Assembly (NCBI RefSeq): GCF_002368115.1
Contig: NZ_AP018316.1
Span: 2,198,927-2,262,926, forward strand
Source: Dolichospermum compactum NIES-806
Lineage (GTDB): Bacteria > Cyanobacteriota > Cyanobacteriia > Cyanobacteriales > Nostocaceae
Length of the DNA: 64,000 nucleotides
Reading direction: 5' to 3'
This document shows, piece by piece, positions 52,090-61,820 of the stretch. Both the position numbers and the translations under genes were made by a program. Numbering within the stretch: position 1 is the stretch's first letter; the number at the start of each line of letters is the position of its first letter. The notes below the pieces were generated by a model. The model saw nothing but the letters and a program-made list of their open reading frames with translations, was not told the DNA's origin and did not search any database.

Positions 52090-53172
52090 ATGACAACTAC
52101 CTTACAACAGCGCGAAAGTGCTAATGTGTGGGATCGCTTCTGCGGTTGGATCACCAGCACAGACAACCGTTTATATATCGGTTGGTTCGGTGTACTAATG
52201 ATCCCTACCCTCCTATCTGCGATCGCTTGCTTCGTAATTGCATTCATCGCTGCTCCTCCTGTAGACATTGACGGTATCCGCGAACCAGTTGCAGGTTCAT
52301 TACTCTACGGAAACAACATTATTTCCGGTGCAGTAGTTCCTTCCTCTAACGCCATCGGTCTACACTTCTACCCAATTTGGGAAGCTGCTTCCTTAGACGA
52401 GTGGTTATACAACGGCGGTCCTTACCAATTGGTAGTATTCCACTTCCTGATCGGCGTATTCTGCTACCTCGGTCGTGAATGGGAACTTTCTTACCGCTTA
52501 GGTATGCGTCCTTGGATTTGCCTAGCATTCTCTGCTCCTGTAGCAGCAGCAACCGCAGTATTCTTGATCTACCCAATCGGTCAAGGTTCATTCTCTGACG
52601 GTATGCCTTTAGGTATCTCTGGAACATTCAACTTCATGATCGTGTTCCAAGCTGAACACAACATCTTGATGCACCCCTTCCATATGTTAGGTGTAGCTGG
52701 TGTATTCGGTGGTTCTTTGTTCTCCGCAATGCACGGTTCTTTGGTTACTTCTTCCTTAGTTAAGGAAACAACCGAAAACGAATCACAAAACTACGGTTAC
52801 AAATTCGGTCAAGAAGAAGAAACCTATAACATCGTTGCTGCTCACGGTTACTTCGGTCGCTTGATTTTCCAATACGCTTCCTTCAACAACAGCCGTCAAC
52901 TACACTTCTTACTAGCTGCATGGCCTGTAATTGGTATCTGGTTCACAGCTTTGGGTATCAGCACCATGGCGTTCAACTTGAACGGTTTCAACTTCAACCA
53001 ATCCATCATGGATTCTCAAGGTCGCGTAGTCGCTACTTGGGCTGATGTAATCAACCGCGCTAACTTAGGTATGGAAGTAATGCACGAGCGTAACGCTCAC
53101 AACTTCCCCCTAGACTTGGCTGCTGCTGATGTTGCTCCTGTTGCTTTAAGCGCTCCTGCAATCAACGGTTAA
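52090..53172 (+). CDS. psbA: Photosystem II reaction-centre protein D1
   Basis: 360 residues, correct for precursor D1. Five transmembrane helices, Tyr161-containing region, and the ligand-rich FNNSRQLHFLLAAWPVIGIWF and C-terminal manganese-cluster region. Residue 130 is Glu (CYLGREWEL), typical of the high-light D1:2 form rather than the Gln130 D1:1 form. The tail after Ala344 (16 residues, AADVAPVALSAPAING) is the CtpA-cleaved extension. Followed by a strong terminator. The codon use is more GC-rich (TTC, AAC) than that of neighbours, consistent with a highly expressed gene. Confidence 0.99.
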   Translation: MTTTLQQRESANVWDRFCGWITSTDNRLYIGWFGVLMIPTLLSAIACFVIAFIAAPPVDIDGIREPVAGSLLYGNNIISGAVVPSSNAIGLHFYPIWEAASLDEWLYNGGPYQLVVFHFLIGVFCYLGREWELSYRLGMRPWICLAFSAPVAAATAVFLIYPIGQGSFSDGMPLGISGTFNFMIVFQAEHNILMHPFHMLGVAGVFGGSLFSAMHGSLVTSSLVKETTENESQNYGYKFGQEEETYNIVAAHGYFGRLIFQYASFNNSRQLHFLLAAWPVIGIWFTALGISTMAFNLNGFNFNQSIMDSQGRVVATWADVINRANLGMEVMHERNAHNFPLDLAAADVAPVALSAPAING

Positions 53173-53187
53173 TAAGTTTAGTTAAAT

Positions 53188-53222
53188 AAAAAACGCTCTC
53201 CAATTACGGGGGGCGTTTTTTT
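53188..53222 (+). terminator. psbA intrinsic terminator
   Basis: AAAAAACGCTCTCC pairs with GGGGGGCGTTTTTT (G-U allowed), followed by seven T residues; 16 bases after the psbA stop. Confidence 0.85.
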
Positions 53223-53226
53223 GTGT

Positions 53227-53673
53227 TCATTTTTCACATTCGCGTTTAGTCACATAATGCCGATAGCGAAACATGGCTTCTAGTTGTGCTTGTACTAACC
53301 AACCACTCATAAATTCTATGCCATCACCGCCGGGCATGGCATAAGTAATATTATCGGTTAATTTAGTTTTGCCATTTTCTTCTGTAAATTCATGACGATG
53401 TACCCAAGACTCAAAAAGTCCAGATATCTGTTCATCGGTAAACTGATGATATTTTTCATAGTCTGTGTGCCGTGCTAACCAAGTTAAAGGTAAAATACCT
53501 AGAAAAAGCCGAAATTCTGTAATTGCCCCGGCGGCTAGTCCACCTTCACGTCTAACGATTTGTACAGGTTGCCAAGGTGGAGTGAGTATTTGCAGTATGT
53601 CTGGTCTTTCGTGGAATTTCCAAACTGCTTCAACTGGTGCGTTAATAATTGAGGAATGTTTAAAGTGCAACAT
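53227..53673 (-). CDS. SRPBCC (START-like) superfamily protein
   Basis: 148 residues from the second Met (MLHFKHSS); the first ATG at 53677-53679 adds two. Hydrophobic-pocket START-like fold: SIINAPVEAVWKFHERPDILQILTPPWQPVQIV, LTWLARHTDY, GLFESWVHRHEF and KLTDNITYAMPGG. Such proteins bind hydrophobic ligands. Similar cyanobacterial genes are annotated as cell-division inhibitor SulA-like, without proof. It ends converging on psbA just past its terminator. Confidence 0.82.
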   Translation of the reverse strand: MLHFKHSSIINAPVEAVWKFHERPDILQILTPPWQPVQIVRREGGLAAGAITEFRLFLGILPLTWLARHTDYEKYHQFTDEQISGLFESWVHRHEFTEENGKTKLTDNITYAMPGGDGIEFMSGWLVQAQLEAMFRYRHYVTKRECEK

Positions 53674-54067
53674 GAACAAAAAACCTAAAATTGAGCCTTT
53701 AGATTCATTATTGACAATTTTATGAGCAAATAGGCGGAAAAACCCGGAATTGATAGCTAAAAATAGTTAAATTCAGTATAACGAGAGAACCAACTACAGC
53801 GTACCCTACGGGATATTGCTACGCGGAGCGTCCCGGAGGGAACTAGCACTGCTGCAGGCAATTCGCTAATTGAGGTATAAAAAAATATTTTATCAATTTT
53901 TTAGAATTTACCCGTTGATATATCATTTATTGTGCAATAATGGAAGTCGAGAAGTAATTCGGTGGACTTCGTTTGTTTTTAGTATTGATAGGCTTTTTCC
54001 CTTTGGTATTTACAGACTTTTCTCCGAAATCTAAATCTCTACACTCTTATGATTTTGGAGAAAATCT
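53674..54067. promoter_or_regulatory. Spacer and long leader of the RRM gene
   Basis: Contains the dispersed repeat CGGAGCGTCCCGGAGGGA near 53815-53840 (a frequent Nostocales repeat) and an AT-rich leader of the RRM gene with GGAGAAA just before the ATG. Cold-inducible rbp genes usually have long leaders, but no specific cold element was identified. Confidence 0.45.
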
Positions 54068-54382
54068 ATGTCGATTTATGTAGGCAACCTCTCTTATGAA
54101 GTTACCCAAGACGGCTTAAGCGAAATTTTTAAGGAGTATGGCACTGTAAAGCGTGTTCAGCTACCTACCGACCGAGAAACTGGTAAAGTTCGCGGTTTCG
54201 GTTTCGTGGAAATGGAATCAGAAGCAGAAGAAAACAAAGCCATTGAAGCCCTTGATGGTGCTGAATGGATGGGACGTGACTTAAAAGTGAACAAAGCTAA
54301 ACCAAGAGAAGAACGTAGTTCTTTTGGTGGTGGAAACCGTGGTGGTGGAAACTTCGGCGGTGGAAACCGTAACCGTTACTAA
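54068..54382 (+). CDS. Gly-rich RRM RNA-binding protein (Rbp)
   Basis: 104 residues. RRM with RNP2 (IYVGNLSY) and RNP1 (KVRGFGFVEM), then a Gly/Asn-rich tail (GGGNRGGGNFGGGN) of type 1 cyanobacterial Rbp. Such proteins are often cold-inducible and bind mRNAs, some directing photosystem mRNAs to membranes (family knowledge). SD-like GGAG 6 bases before the ATG. Followed by a hairpin (54396-54417) and an intrinsic terminator. Confidence 0.95.
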   Translation: MSIYVGNLSYEVTQDGLSEIFKEYGTVKRVQLPTDRETGKVRGFGFVEMESEAEENKAIEALDGAEWMGRDLKVNKAKPREERSSFGGGNRGGGNFGGGNRNRY

Positions 54383-54437
54383 TATCCATAGATTTAAGGT
54401 GGATAAATATCCGCCTTGAGGATAATTAGGTTTAACA

Positions 54438-54468
54438 AAAGCTCAGGAATGAATACCTGGGCTTTTTT
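54438..54468 (+). terminator. Intrinsic terminator after the RRM gene
   Basis: AAAGCTCAGG pairs with CCTGGGCTTT (one mismatch/G-U) with loop AATGAATA, followed by six T. A second hairpin without T-run precedes it (AAGGTGGATA/TATCCGCCTT, 54396-54417). Confidence 0.8.
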
Positions 54469-54617
54469 ATGGTAAATTTCCTCCACAAGATCAATATGGC
54501 ATTAAAAGAGCTATTTTGGCAATAATTATCATGATGGGGTAGCACTTGTCAGCACAATTAGTCATAAAATGTTACGTTGGAAAACTATAACTAAGTCGCA
54601 TTTTCCGACATCTACCC

Positions 54618-55532
54618 ATGCCTTATCTTACCACTGCGGGGGAAATTCGTTCCCTAATTACTGAACATGGCAAAGCTAAAACTCTGTGGATAGATACAGA
54701 AGTTGCTGATTATAAAACTCGTAATCCGAGATTATCACTAATTCAGGTGTTGGATAATCCAGAAGATATGACTGGTAATAGTGTTTATTTGTTGGATGTT
54801 CTCGATAAATCAGATGTAATTGCTGATTTTGTGGAAAGGATTATGACTAATGATGCTATTGAAAAAGTTTTTCATAATGCTGGTTATGATGTGCAATATT
54901 TGGGAGGTAAAAGAGCTAAAAATATTACTTGTACTTTGGCAATGGCTAAGAAAATTCCTGTTTATTTACTACCGTTACCTAATTATCAACTAAAAACTCT
55001 AGCCACTGAACTTTGTAATTTTCATGATATTGATAAACAAGAACAAAGGAGTGATTGGGGAAAAAGACCATTAACTGAAGCACAACTAGAATATGCTTAT
55101 CTTGATTGTATTTATTTGGCTCAAGTATATTTACGATTATTAGAATTAGAGGCTAATTTTCAGGTAGATCCAATTAAGGAAGATTTAAGTTTATTGACTG
55201 CTAGATATAGAGAAATTGAACAGCAACAAAAAATACTGAAGTCAGAATTTGAGCATTTACAAGAACGGGTAAAAAAAGCGATGTTAGTCCAAAATATTGC
55301 CGAAACATCGCATTGTAAACTAACAAGTTATGAGCGAAAAACTTTTAAAACTCAGTTTCAGGAATTGGTAAATTTAGTAGAAAATCAAGGTGTTGATTTA
55401 GATTTTAGCATTACTTTAACTGAAGATATTCGCAAAAATTTGGGAGTAAATATTAAAAAATTGTCTGTAAATGTTGATACAAATACTTATTGGAAAATCA
55501 CTCCAAAAAATTACGATGATGAGGAAGATTAA
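54618..55532 (+). CDS. Ribonuclease D-like 3'-5' exonuclease
   Basis: 304 residues. DEDDy exonuclease motifs: LWIDTEVADYKT (Asp/Glu), VFHNAGYDVQYLG (Asp) and EYAYLDCIYL (Tyr, Asp). Processes structured RNA 3' ends. The C-terminal third is a helical, charged region instead of an HRDC domain, so it is a shorter RNase D relative. The ATG has no strong SD (ACATCTACCCATG). Stands alone. Confidence 0.88.
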   Translation: MPYLTTAGEIRSLITEHGKAKTLWIDTEVADYKTRNPRLSLIQVLDNPEDMTGNSVYLLDVLDKSDVIADFVERIMTNDAIEKVFHNAGYDVQYLGGKRAKNITCTLAMAKKIPVYLLPLPNYQLKTLATELCNFHDIDKQEQRSDWGKRPLTEAQLEYAYLDCIYLAQVYLRLLELEANFQVDPIKEDLSLLTARYREIEQQQKILKSEFEHLQERVKKAMLVQNIAETSHCKLTSYERKTFKTQFQELVNLVENQGVDLDFSITLTEDIRKNLGVNIKKLSVNVDTNTYWKITPKNYDDEED

Positions 55533-55853
55533 AAGCAAATACTGAAAAATTCTGGGAACTAATTTTCATCCTATCTCAGAATACTGATATGAAAATTTTT
55601 CTGAAAGTGATCACAAAATTAACATAATTATTAGCGGGAGTATAGTAATAATATAAATGTAGATATCTAGGATTTTATTTTTAATCTTTACTAATATGCG
55701 GTGATTGGCTGGATAAATTTATTCATTAATTCTCAATAACTTCAGGGAATTTTATAATTTGAATTGAATATTAATCAAAAAGCAGACATATTGCAGAAGT
55801 AAGTAATTTAGTGAATGATTTACTCCCAGTAAGATGGCAATTTTTGGTAAATT
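55533..55853. other. AT-rich spacer
   Basis: 321 bases between RNase D and the TPR gene; only AT-rich sequence and a weak GAATACTGA hairpin-like run are seen. No gene, terminator or repeat family is supported. Confidence 0.6.
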
Positions 55854-56696
55854 ATGAAATGGCAGTTATTGGCACAAAAAAAGCAAGGAGTAAACAGGGC
55901 GTTCACTATAGCAATGTTTACAATTTTCAGTGGTATTATTTGCGTTTCTTGCAGTAATAATCAAGATGTTTTGGTGACAGAAAGGGGGGCAAGTACCCCC
56001 AATCCACAGATAGGGAGAACATCTAAAGCCGGGGAATTTTATGTTCAGGGACAAACTCAACATCTGAAAGGTAATTCCGAAGCGGCTATTGCTGCCTATA
56101 GTAAATCTATTAGTCTTAATCCTGAGTATGCACCAGCATTTAAAGGTCGGGGATTAGTTTATTTTGATACTGGTAATAAAGAGGGAGCGATCGCGGATTA
56201 TAATCAGGCATTGCGTCTCAATCCCCAGGATGTGGAAGCATATAATAACCGTGCTAATACTTTTGCTTCTATCGGAGATTATAGAAGAGCACTTGCGGAT
56301 TATAATCAGGCAATTAGCATTGCCCCAAAATCAGCTGAGGTTTACAATAATCGAGGTAATGCCCGTGCTAACCAAGGTGATAAGAACGGGGCGTTAGAGG
56401 ACTATACTCAAGCGATTCGGATTGATCAAGAATATGCTGTAGCCTATAATAATCGGGGTAATGCTTATGCTGCAAGGGGAGAACAGCAAAAAGCAATATC
56501 CGATTATAATGAAGCTGTTCGCATTAATCCTAATTTCGGTGCTGCTTATAATAATCGGGGTAACGCCTATGCTGCAATTGGCGATAAACGGGGTGCATTA
56601 AAAGATTTACAACGGGCGGCAGCTATTTTCGACAAACAAGGAAATAAGGACTTATATCAACAAGCCATGAAGAATATTGAGGAATTGGGTAAGTAA
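55854..56696 (+). CDS. TPR repeat protein, probably lipoprotein
   Basis: 280 residues. An N-terminal hydrophobic segment ending in SCSN (FTIFSGIICVSCSNNQ) resembles a lipoprotein signal, though the residue at -3 (Cys) is unusual. From residue 70 there are six 34-residue TPRs with N-P-x-Y/F, AYNNRGNAYA and A-YNxA patterns (e.g. GAIADYNQALRLNPQ). Such proteins form protein-protein scaffolds. The ATG has no strong SD. Adjacent symporter converges. No specific partner. Confidence 0.85.
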   Translation: MKWQLLAQKKQGVNRAFTIAMFTIFSGIICVSCSNNQDVLVTERGASTPNPQIGRTSKAGEFYVQGQTQHLKGNSEAAIAAYSKSISLNPEYAPAFKGRGLVYFDTGNKEGAIADYNQALRLNPQDVEAYNNRANTFASIGDYRRALADYNQAISIAPKSAEVYNNRGNARANQGDKNGALEDYTQAIRIDQEYAVAYNNRGNAYAARGEQQKAISDYNEAVRINPNFGAAYNNRGNAYAAIGDKRGALKDLQRAAAIFDKQGNKDLYQQAMKNIEELGK

Positions 56697-56705
56697 TTGT
56701 GTCAT

Positions 56706-58361
56706 CTATTCTTCAATAATTGGGGTGCGTAAATCCTCTACCAAAGCCTGAATTTCTGCGGGTGGTGGTGGTGTAAGTCGAGAAACTGTGAGGGTGACAA
56801 TAAAGTTAATAATCATCCCTAAAGTGCCAATTCCTTCAGCAGAAACGCCAAAAAACCAAGGTGTCATACCGACAAATTTTACGCCGACAATGTAAATAAC
56901 TGTAAATATCAAACCTGTTAACATTCCGGCAATTGCACCTTGAGAATTGGTGCGTTTATCAAAAATTCCCAGAAATATTACCGGGAAAAAACTTGCAGCC
57001 GCTAAACCGAAGGCAAAAGCTACCACTTCACTCACAAATCCTGGTGGATTCACGCCAAAATATCCAGCGAGAACAATGGCGAGACCAACAACAACTCGCC
57101 CTACAAATACCCGTTTTTTTTCTGAAGCTTGGGAATCAAAAATGCGATAATAAACATCGTGAGCGACAGAACTAGAAATTACTAATAATAATCCAGATGC
57201 AGTGGATAAAGCAGCAGCTAAACCACCAGCCGCAACTAAAGCAATTATCCAAGGAGGTAAATTAGCAACTTCTGGGGTAGAAAGAACAATGATATCTTTA
57301 TCAATGATGATTTCGTTAGTTTCTTTGTTCGGAGTTAACTGAAAACGTCCATCTTTATTTTTATCTTCAAAAGCCAGAAGTTTGGTTTTTTCCCACTTAT
57401 TTGCCCAATCTAATTGCTGGACTTCGACAATTGTTTTATTATGCAAAGAAGTAATGAGATTGTAACGAGAAAACATCCCGATTGCAGGGGCTGTGGTGTA
57501 GAGAATGGCGATAAATAATAATGCCCAACCAGCAGAAAACCGGGCGGCACGAACACTTTTAACTGTGTAAAACCGGACGATAATGTGGGGTAAACCAGCA
57601 GTTCCTACCATCAAAGCAATGGTGATGAAAAGAACATCCAGCATTGACTTGTTGGCAAAAGATTGAGTATATTCTTTAAAGCCTAAGTCAAGTTGAATGA
57701 GGTTGAGTTTATCAGCAATATCGCTGGCGGTAAAGGCTAATTGGGGAATAGGATTACCTGTGAGTTGGTAGGCGATCGCAATTGCTGGAATTAAATATGC
57801 GAAAATCAATACACAATACTGGGCTACTTGTGTCCAGGTAATGCCTTTCATTCCTCCCAAAACCGCGAAAAAGCCAACAATGATCATGCCAATGATGACA
57901 CCAGTATTCACGTCTACTTGTAAAAAGCGACTGAAGACGATTCCCACACCCCGCATTTGTCCAGCGACGTAGGTGAGAGAAATGAAAATAGCTGCAACTA
58001 CCGCCACCAAACGAGCTATATTGGAATAATAGCGATCGCCTACAAAATCAGGGACTGTATATTTACCAAATTTCCGTAAATAGGGTGCTAATAATAATGC
58101 TAGTAAAACATATCCACCAGTCCAACCCATCAAATAAATAGAACCGTCATATCCCAAAAACGAAATCAACCCGGCCATAGAAATAAAGGAAGCCGCAGAC
58201 ATCCAATCAGCCGCAGTGGCAGCACCATTAGCAATTGCGGGTATTCCCTGACCCGCAATAAAAAAGTCTTTAGTATTTTCTACTCGTGATTGCCAACCAA
58301 TGTAAATGTAAAGTAAAAAAGAAAGGCTAACTAATATAATCGTCCAAAGTTCAACCGACAT
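56706..58361 (-). CDS. Sodium:solute symporter (acetate/ActP-like)
   Basis: 551 residues with about 13 transmembrane helices, SSS family. GAATAADWMSAASFISMAG, GGYVLLALLLAPYLRKFGKYTVPDFVG and GGLAAALSTASGLLLVISSSVAHDVYY fit the cation/acetate symporter group that pairs with a small DUF4212 subunit. A roughly 60-residue extracytosolic insertion (NKDGRFQLTPNKETNE...) is typical. It starts 9 bases after the small gene upstream, so they form an operon. Substrate probably acetate or another short organic acid, not proven. Confidence 0.9.
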   Translation of the reverse strand: MSVELWTIILVSLSFLLYIYIGWQSRVENTKDFFIAGQGIPAIANGAATAADWMSAASFISMAGLISFLGYDGSIYLMGWTGGYVLLALLLAPYLRKFGKYTVPDFVGDRYYSNIARLVAVVAAIFISLTYVAGQMRGVGIVFSRFLQVDVNTGVIIGMIIVGFFAVLGGMKGITWTQVAQYCVLIFAYLIPAIAIAYQLTGNPIPQLAFTASDIADKLNLIQLDLGFKEYTQSFANKSMLDVLFITIALMVGTAGLPHIIVRFYTVKSVRAARFSAGWALLFIAILYTTAPAIGMFSRYNLITSLHNKTIVEVQQLDWANKWEKTKLLAFEDKNKDGRFQLTPNKETNEIIIDKDIIVLSTPEVANLPPWIIALVAAGGLAAALSTASGLLLVISSSVAHDVYYRIFDSQASEKKRVFVGRVVVGLAIVLAGYFGVNPPGFVSEVVAFAFGLAAASFFPVIFLGIFDKRTNSQGAIAGMLTGLIFTVIYIVGVKFVGMTPWFFGVSAEGIGTLGMIINFIVTLTVSRLTPPPPAEIQALVEDLRTPIIEE

Positions 58362-58370
58362 TGTTTATCC

Positions 58371-58622
58371 TCACTTCTTATTATACTTCTGGTCTAATTT
58401 ATCCATTTGGAAAGCATAAATAAAAATTAATACCACAAAAACCAAAATTGATCCTTGTTGCGCCATCCAAAAACCAAAGGGAACACCAAAAAACCGAATT
58501 ACATTTAACTGTTGAACCAGCAATATACTAAAAACCACGGAGACTAAAGCCCAAACAATTAAAAGATTTGTAATTAGGTTTGTGTTAGCACGCCAATAGG
58601 CACGACGCTGATTTTCGTCCAT
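58371..58622 (-). CDS. DUF4212 small symporter subunit
   Basis: 83 residues with two transmembrane helices (LITNLLIVWALVSVVFSILLV and MAQQGSILVFVVLIFIYAF). Opening RRAYWRANTNLITNLLIVW and closing AFQMDKLDQKYNKK fit DUF4212, the small partner of SSS acetate-type symporters. It directly precedes the symporter on the minus strand with a 9-base gap, so both are co-transcribed. The role is probably stabilisation. Confidence 0.9.
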   Translation of the reverse strand: MDENQRRAYWRANTNLITNLLIVWALVSVVFSILLVQQLNVIRFFGVPFGFWMAQQGSILVFVVLIFIYAFQMDKLDQKYNKK

Positions 58623-58837
58623 TTTTCTTTGATGATCATTACATCACAGATGATATCACCAAGACCAGATAATACTGCCTTATTTGAGTATTTTTTTTGT
58701 AAAGTTTTATATACTTGATAAGTAGCTTTTTCAATCGTCAAAAAGCTTGCTCAATAAGGACAACTTAAAATTAACAACCCAGTAAAACAGGGAACAATCC
58801 CAGGAATGGCATAACATTTCCCTGTTTCTTGATAATT

Positions 58838-60124
58838 TCAGCTAAACTGTTCCTCAGCGTCCAAATTAAATAACATTTGCAGAGTTTGCATACATCGTCT
58901 TCTAGCTTCCACATCTTGCTGGGCGCGTAATTGCACCATCGGATCATGCAAAATCTTATTGACTATTCCTCTTGTCAAAGCCTCAATTACCTCTTGATGC
59001 TTTTCGCCAAATTCTGACCCCAAACGAGATAAAGCCTTTTCTAATTCTTGTTCGCGGATAGTTTCTATTTTATTGCGTAAAGAACTGATAGTAGATACAG
59101 TTTCTAAACTTCGCCACCAAATATCAAAAGCTTCAACTTCCTCATCTAAAATTTTCTCAGCTTCCTGTGCCATTTGCCGACGGCTTTCATAATTTTGAGC
59201 GACAACTGCTTTCAAATCATCAACATTAAAAGCCTTAACATTCGCCAAATCATTGACATCTACATCCACATTTCGGGGGACAGAAATATCAAATATCATC
59301 AATTTGTGACTGGGTTCTAACACTGTTTCTAACTTCACCCGATCTAAAATGGGTTCAGTTGAAGACGTGCTAGTAAATACGATGTCACTAGCGGCAATAA
59401 CTGACATCATTTCTGGTAGCAAATGGATTTGAATAGGTTGTTCTGGGAACAACTTCGCCAACTCTTCCGCCCTGCTGCGGGAACGATTAACAATACTAAT
59501 TTGAGTTGCACCTTTAGAAATCAGGTGTTGTACAAGTAACCGGGACATTTTCCCAGCGCCAAGGATAGATACACGATTTGTAGATAAATTTTCTACTTTC
59601 ATCTGTGCCAATTCCACAGCAGCCGAACTGATAGAAACCGCACCAGTCCCAATACTGGTTTCGGTGCGAACCCGTTTACCCGCTGTTAAAGCTTGTTTAA
59701 ATAAGCGATTTAAAATGGTTTTGATGCCATTAAATTGTTGTCCTAGTTTGTGGGTATTTTTAACTTGAGCGAGAATTTGACCTTCACCTAAAACTAGACT
59801 ATCCAACCCACCCGCAACCCGTAAAATATGGGTGACAGCATCAACATGGAGTAACATAAACAGATGATGCCGTAAAGACATAATCGGCAGCTTGCTATGT
59901 TCAGAGAGGAACTGAGTTACTTCATGAATACCCTGGGTAGTTTCCTGACTAACAATATAAATTTCTAAGCGGTTACAAGTGCTGAGAATAGCAACTTCAT
60001 CAACATGAGGATAACTGAGAAGTTGGGCGATCGCTCTTTCGATTTGAGGTTCAGGAATACTTAATTTTTCTCTAACTTCGACTGGGGCTGTTTTATGGCT
60101 TAACCCCACCACTGCAATATTCAT
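58838..60124 (-). CDS. hemA: Glutamyl-tRNA reductase
   Basis: 428 residues, normal length. NIAVVGLSHKTAPVEVREKLSIPE, catalytic Cys50 in ILSTCNRLEIY, the NADPH domain RVSILGAGKMSRLLVQHL, and the C-terminal dimerisation helix (LRAQQDVEARRRCMQTLQMLFNLD). Reduces glutamyl-tRNA(Glu) to GSA, the committed step for tetrapyrroles (chlorophyll, haem, bilins). Upstream 395 bases hold repeats and the promoter. No other haem gene is adjacent. Confidence 0.97.
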   Translation of the reverse strand: MNIAVVGLSHKTAPVEVREKLSIPEPQIERAIAQLLSYPHVDEVAILSTCNRLEIYIVSQETTQGIHEVTQFLSEHSKLPIMSLRHHLFMLLHVDAVTHILRVAGGLDSLVLGEGQILAQVKNTHKLGQQFNGIKTILNRLFKQALTAGKRVRTETSIGTGAVSISSAAVELAQMKVENLSTNRVSILGAGKMSRLLVQHLISKGATQISIVNRSRSRAEELAKLFPEQPIQIHLLPEMMSVIAASDIVFTSTSSTEPILDRVKLETVLEPSHKLMIFDISVPRNVDVDVNDLANVKAFNVDDLKAVVAQNYESRRQMAQEAEKILDEEVEAFDIWWRSLETVSTISSLRNKIETIREQELEKALSRLGSEFGEKHQEVIEALTRGIVNKILHDPMVQLRAQQDVEARRRCMQTLQMLFNLDAEEQFS

Positions 60125-60519
60125 TTCTTAAATAGATAATTGGTTAGGTGTCAGTTGTTCGTTGTCAGTTGTCAGTTGTCAATTGTCAGTTGTTAGTAGA
60201 CTATCAAGAACTGATTGACGGATATAAATTGACCAAAAACTATAAAACACAAAGTTTTTAGATTTTTACAACCTGTCAACAGATTTTGGATTAACTCCAC
60301 CAAACAAGTGTGGAGATTGAGGATTTTAGATTGGCGTTAGCGAAGCGTACGCAGCGCAGCGAGTATTTTTGATTAATTCCGCCCTGGAGGGGCGGGTAAC
60401 CTGTACCGAAAATTCCCAATCCAAAATCTAAAATCCAAAATCTGAGATTTTTCGGTCAAATTTACTTTGACAGACCACTAATAACAAGGGACTAATGACC
60501 ACTGACTACTGACTAATTA
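60125..60519. repeat. Repeat-rich spacer between hemA and glpX
   Basis: Contains GTCAGTTGTCAGTTGTCA heptamer repeats (60149-60193), a GCGTTAGCGAAGCGTACGCAGCG dispersed repeat (60333-60360) and AAAATCTAAAATCC repeats (60418-60445). The hemA promoter must also lie here. No gene. Confidence 0.65.
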
Positions 60520-61557
60520 CTAACGCAGTTGGATAGTCTTGGGTTCGTCCCACAAGTGAACTGTATCCACAAACCGAGCGGTTTTAGATTGGCTAGAAAT
60601 AACCAAGCTTTGGGTTCTAGCACCACCGTGGAAGAAGCGCACACCATCCATGAGAGTTCCGGGGGTAATACCGCAACCAGCAAATAGCACTGTTTCACCA
60701 GAAGCTAATTCATTAGCGTTATAAACTCTGTCTCCGTCAGTAATACCCATTTCATTTAAACGGGCTAGATTACCTTCTCTGCTTTCGCCAATCAAGCCAG
60801 TTTGGACAACTTCTGGATCATAGATTAATTGTCCTTGGAAGTGTCCACCTAAGCAGCGTAAAGCCGCAGCAGAAATTACACCTTCGGGTGCAGCACCAAT
60901 ACCCATCAAAGCATGAATATTAGTACCAGAGAAAGCGCAACAGATAGCAGCAGAAACGTCACCATCACTGATCAGTCTAACTCTTGCGCCAGCGGTGCGG
61001 ATTTCTTGAATGAGTTCTTTGTGACGGGGACGATCCATGACTACTACTACCAACTCTTCCACAGCCCGGTTTAAGCACTCAGAAAGAATTTTCAGGTTTT
61101 CTGTAGCAGACTTATTGATATCAACATGACCTCTAGCGGCCGCTGGTGCTGCGAGTTTCTTCATGTAGAAGTCAGGAGCAGCAAATAAACCGCCCTTTTC
61201 AGAAATTGCCAAAACTGCCATTGAGCCATTTTGACCATAAGCAACTAGGTTAGTACCTTCGCAAGGGTCAACAGCAATATCAATTTCTACAAGCTCATTA
61301 ACATTACAGAAATTTGCCGCATCAGGTCTGGTGCAAATACCAACTTCTTCGCCAATGTAAAGCATGGGAGCTTCGTCCCGTTCGCCTTCACCGATAACGA
61401 TGCGACCACGCATATGGATTTTGTTCATCCGTTCGCGCATCGCTTCCACTGCTACTTGGTCAGCAATGTTCTTTTCGCCCTTACCCATCCACTTCGAGGA
61501 AGCGATCGCCGCTTGCTCAACTACTTCTATAATCTCTAACCCAAGTGTATTTTCCAC
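60520..61557 (-). CDS. glpX: Class II fructose-1,6-/sedoheptulose-1,7-bisphosphatase (GlpX type)
   Basis: 345 residues. EMRERMNKIHMRGRIVIGEGERDEAPMLYIGEEVG and DPCEGTNLVAYGQNG (metal site), then IGAAPEGVISAAALRCLGG are the GlpX signature. In cyanobacteria it performs both Calvin-cycle bisphosphatase reactions. It therefore produces sedoheptulose-7-phosphate, a possible supply for the cluster at 17.9-36.4 kb. The ATG start has a good GGGGAT context, and 225 bases upstream diverge from the YbjN gene. Confidence 0.96.
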   Translation of the reverse strand: MENTLGLEIIEVVEQAAIASSKWMGKGEKNIADQVAVEAMRERMNKIHMRGRIVIGEGERDEAPMLYIGEEVGICTRPDAANFCNVNELVEIDIAVDPCEGTNLVAYGQNGSMAVLAISEKGGLFAAPDFYMKKLAAPAAARGHVDINKSATENLKILSECLNRAVEELVVVVMDRPRHKELIQEIRTAGARVRLISDGDVSAAICCAFSGTNIHALMGIGAAPEGVISAAALRCLGGHFQGQLIYDPEVVQTGLIGESREGNLARLNEMGITDGDRVYNANELASGETVLFAGCGITPGTLMDGVRFFHGGARTQSLVISSQSKTARFVDTVHLWDEPKTIQLR

Positions 61558-61820
61558 GAATATCCCCTTTAAATTACTTGTCTTAGCGTCGCTTTCTTAG
61601 CTATTTCAGTTTTTAAGTTTACCAAAGTGCGGATACATATTAGAAAAAAGTCTGGAATAGCAACTATGTTAAGTTTTGCAACCAAGGCAACCCCAACTGT
61701 ATTAATACAAAAGTATTAATGTAGTTGAGGCAGAAATTACAGCAATAATTGAGTAAATGCGCCTAGCGAGTTAGAATAGTTTTGGTGACAGCCTCTTGTA
61801 CTGTTCCTTACGAGGCTTTT
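61558..61820. promoter_or_regulatory. Divergent promoter region, glpX and YbjN gene
   Basis: AT-rich spacer between divergent genes; both promoters should lie here. A GAGTAAATGCGCC segment and an ACGAGG (61810-61815) RBS before the YbjN ATG are seen. No operator resolved. Confidence 0.5.

Noticed and set aside
61782..61820. 13-residue N-terminal extension of the YbjN protein
   Set aside because: An ACGAGG ribosome-binding site sits before ATG 61821.
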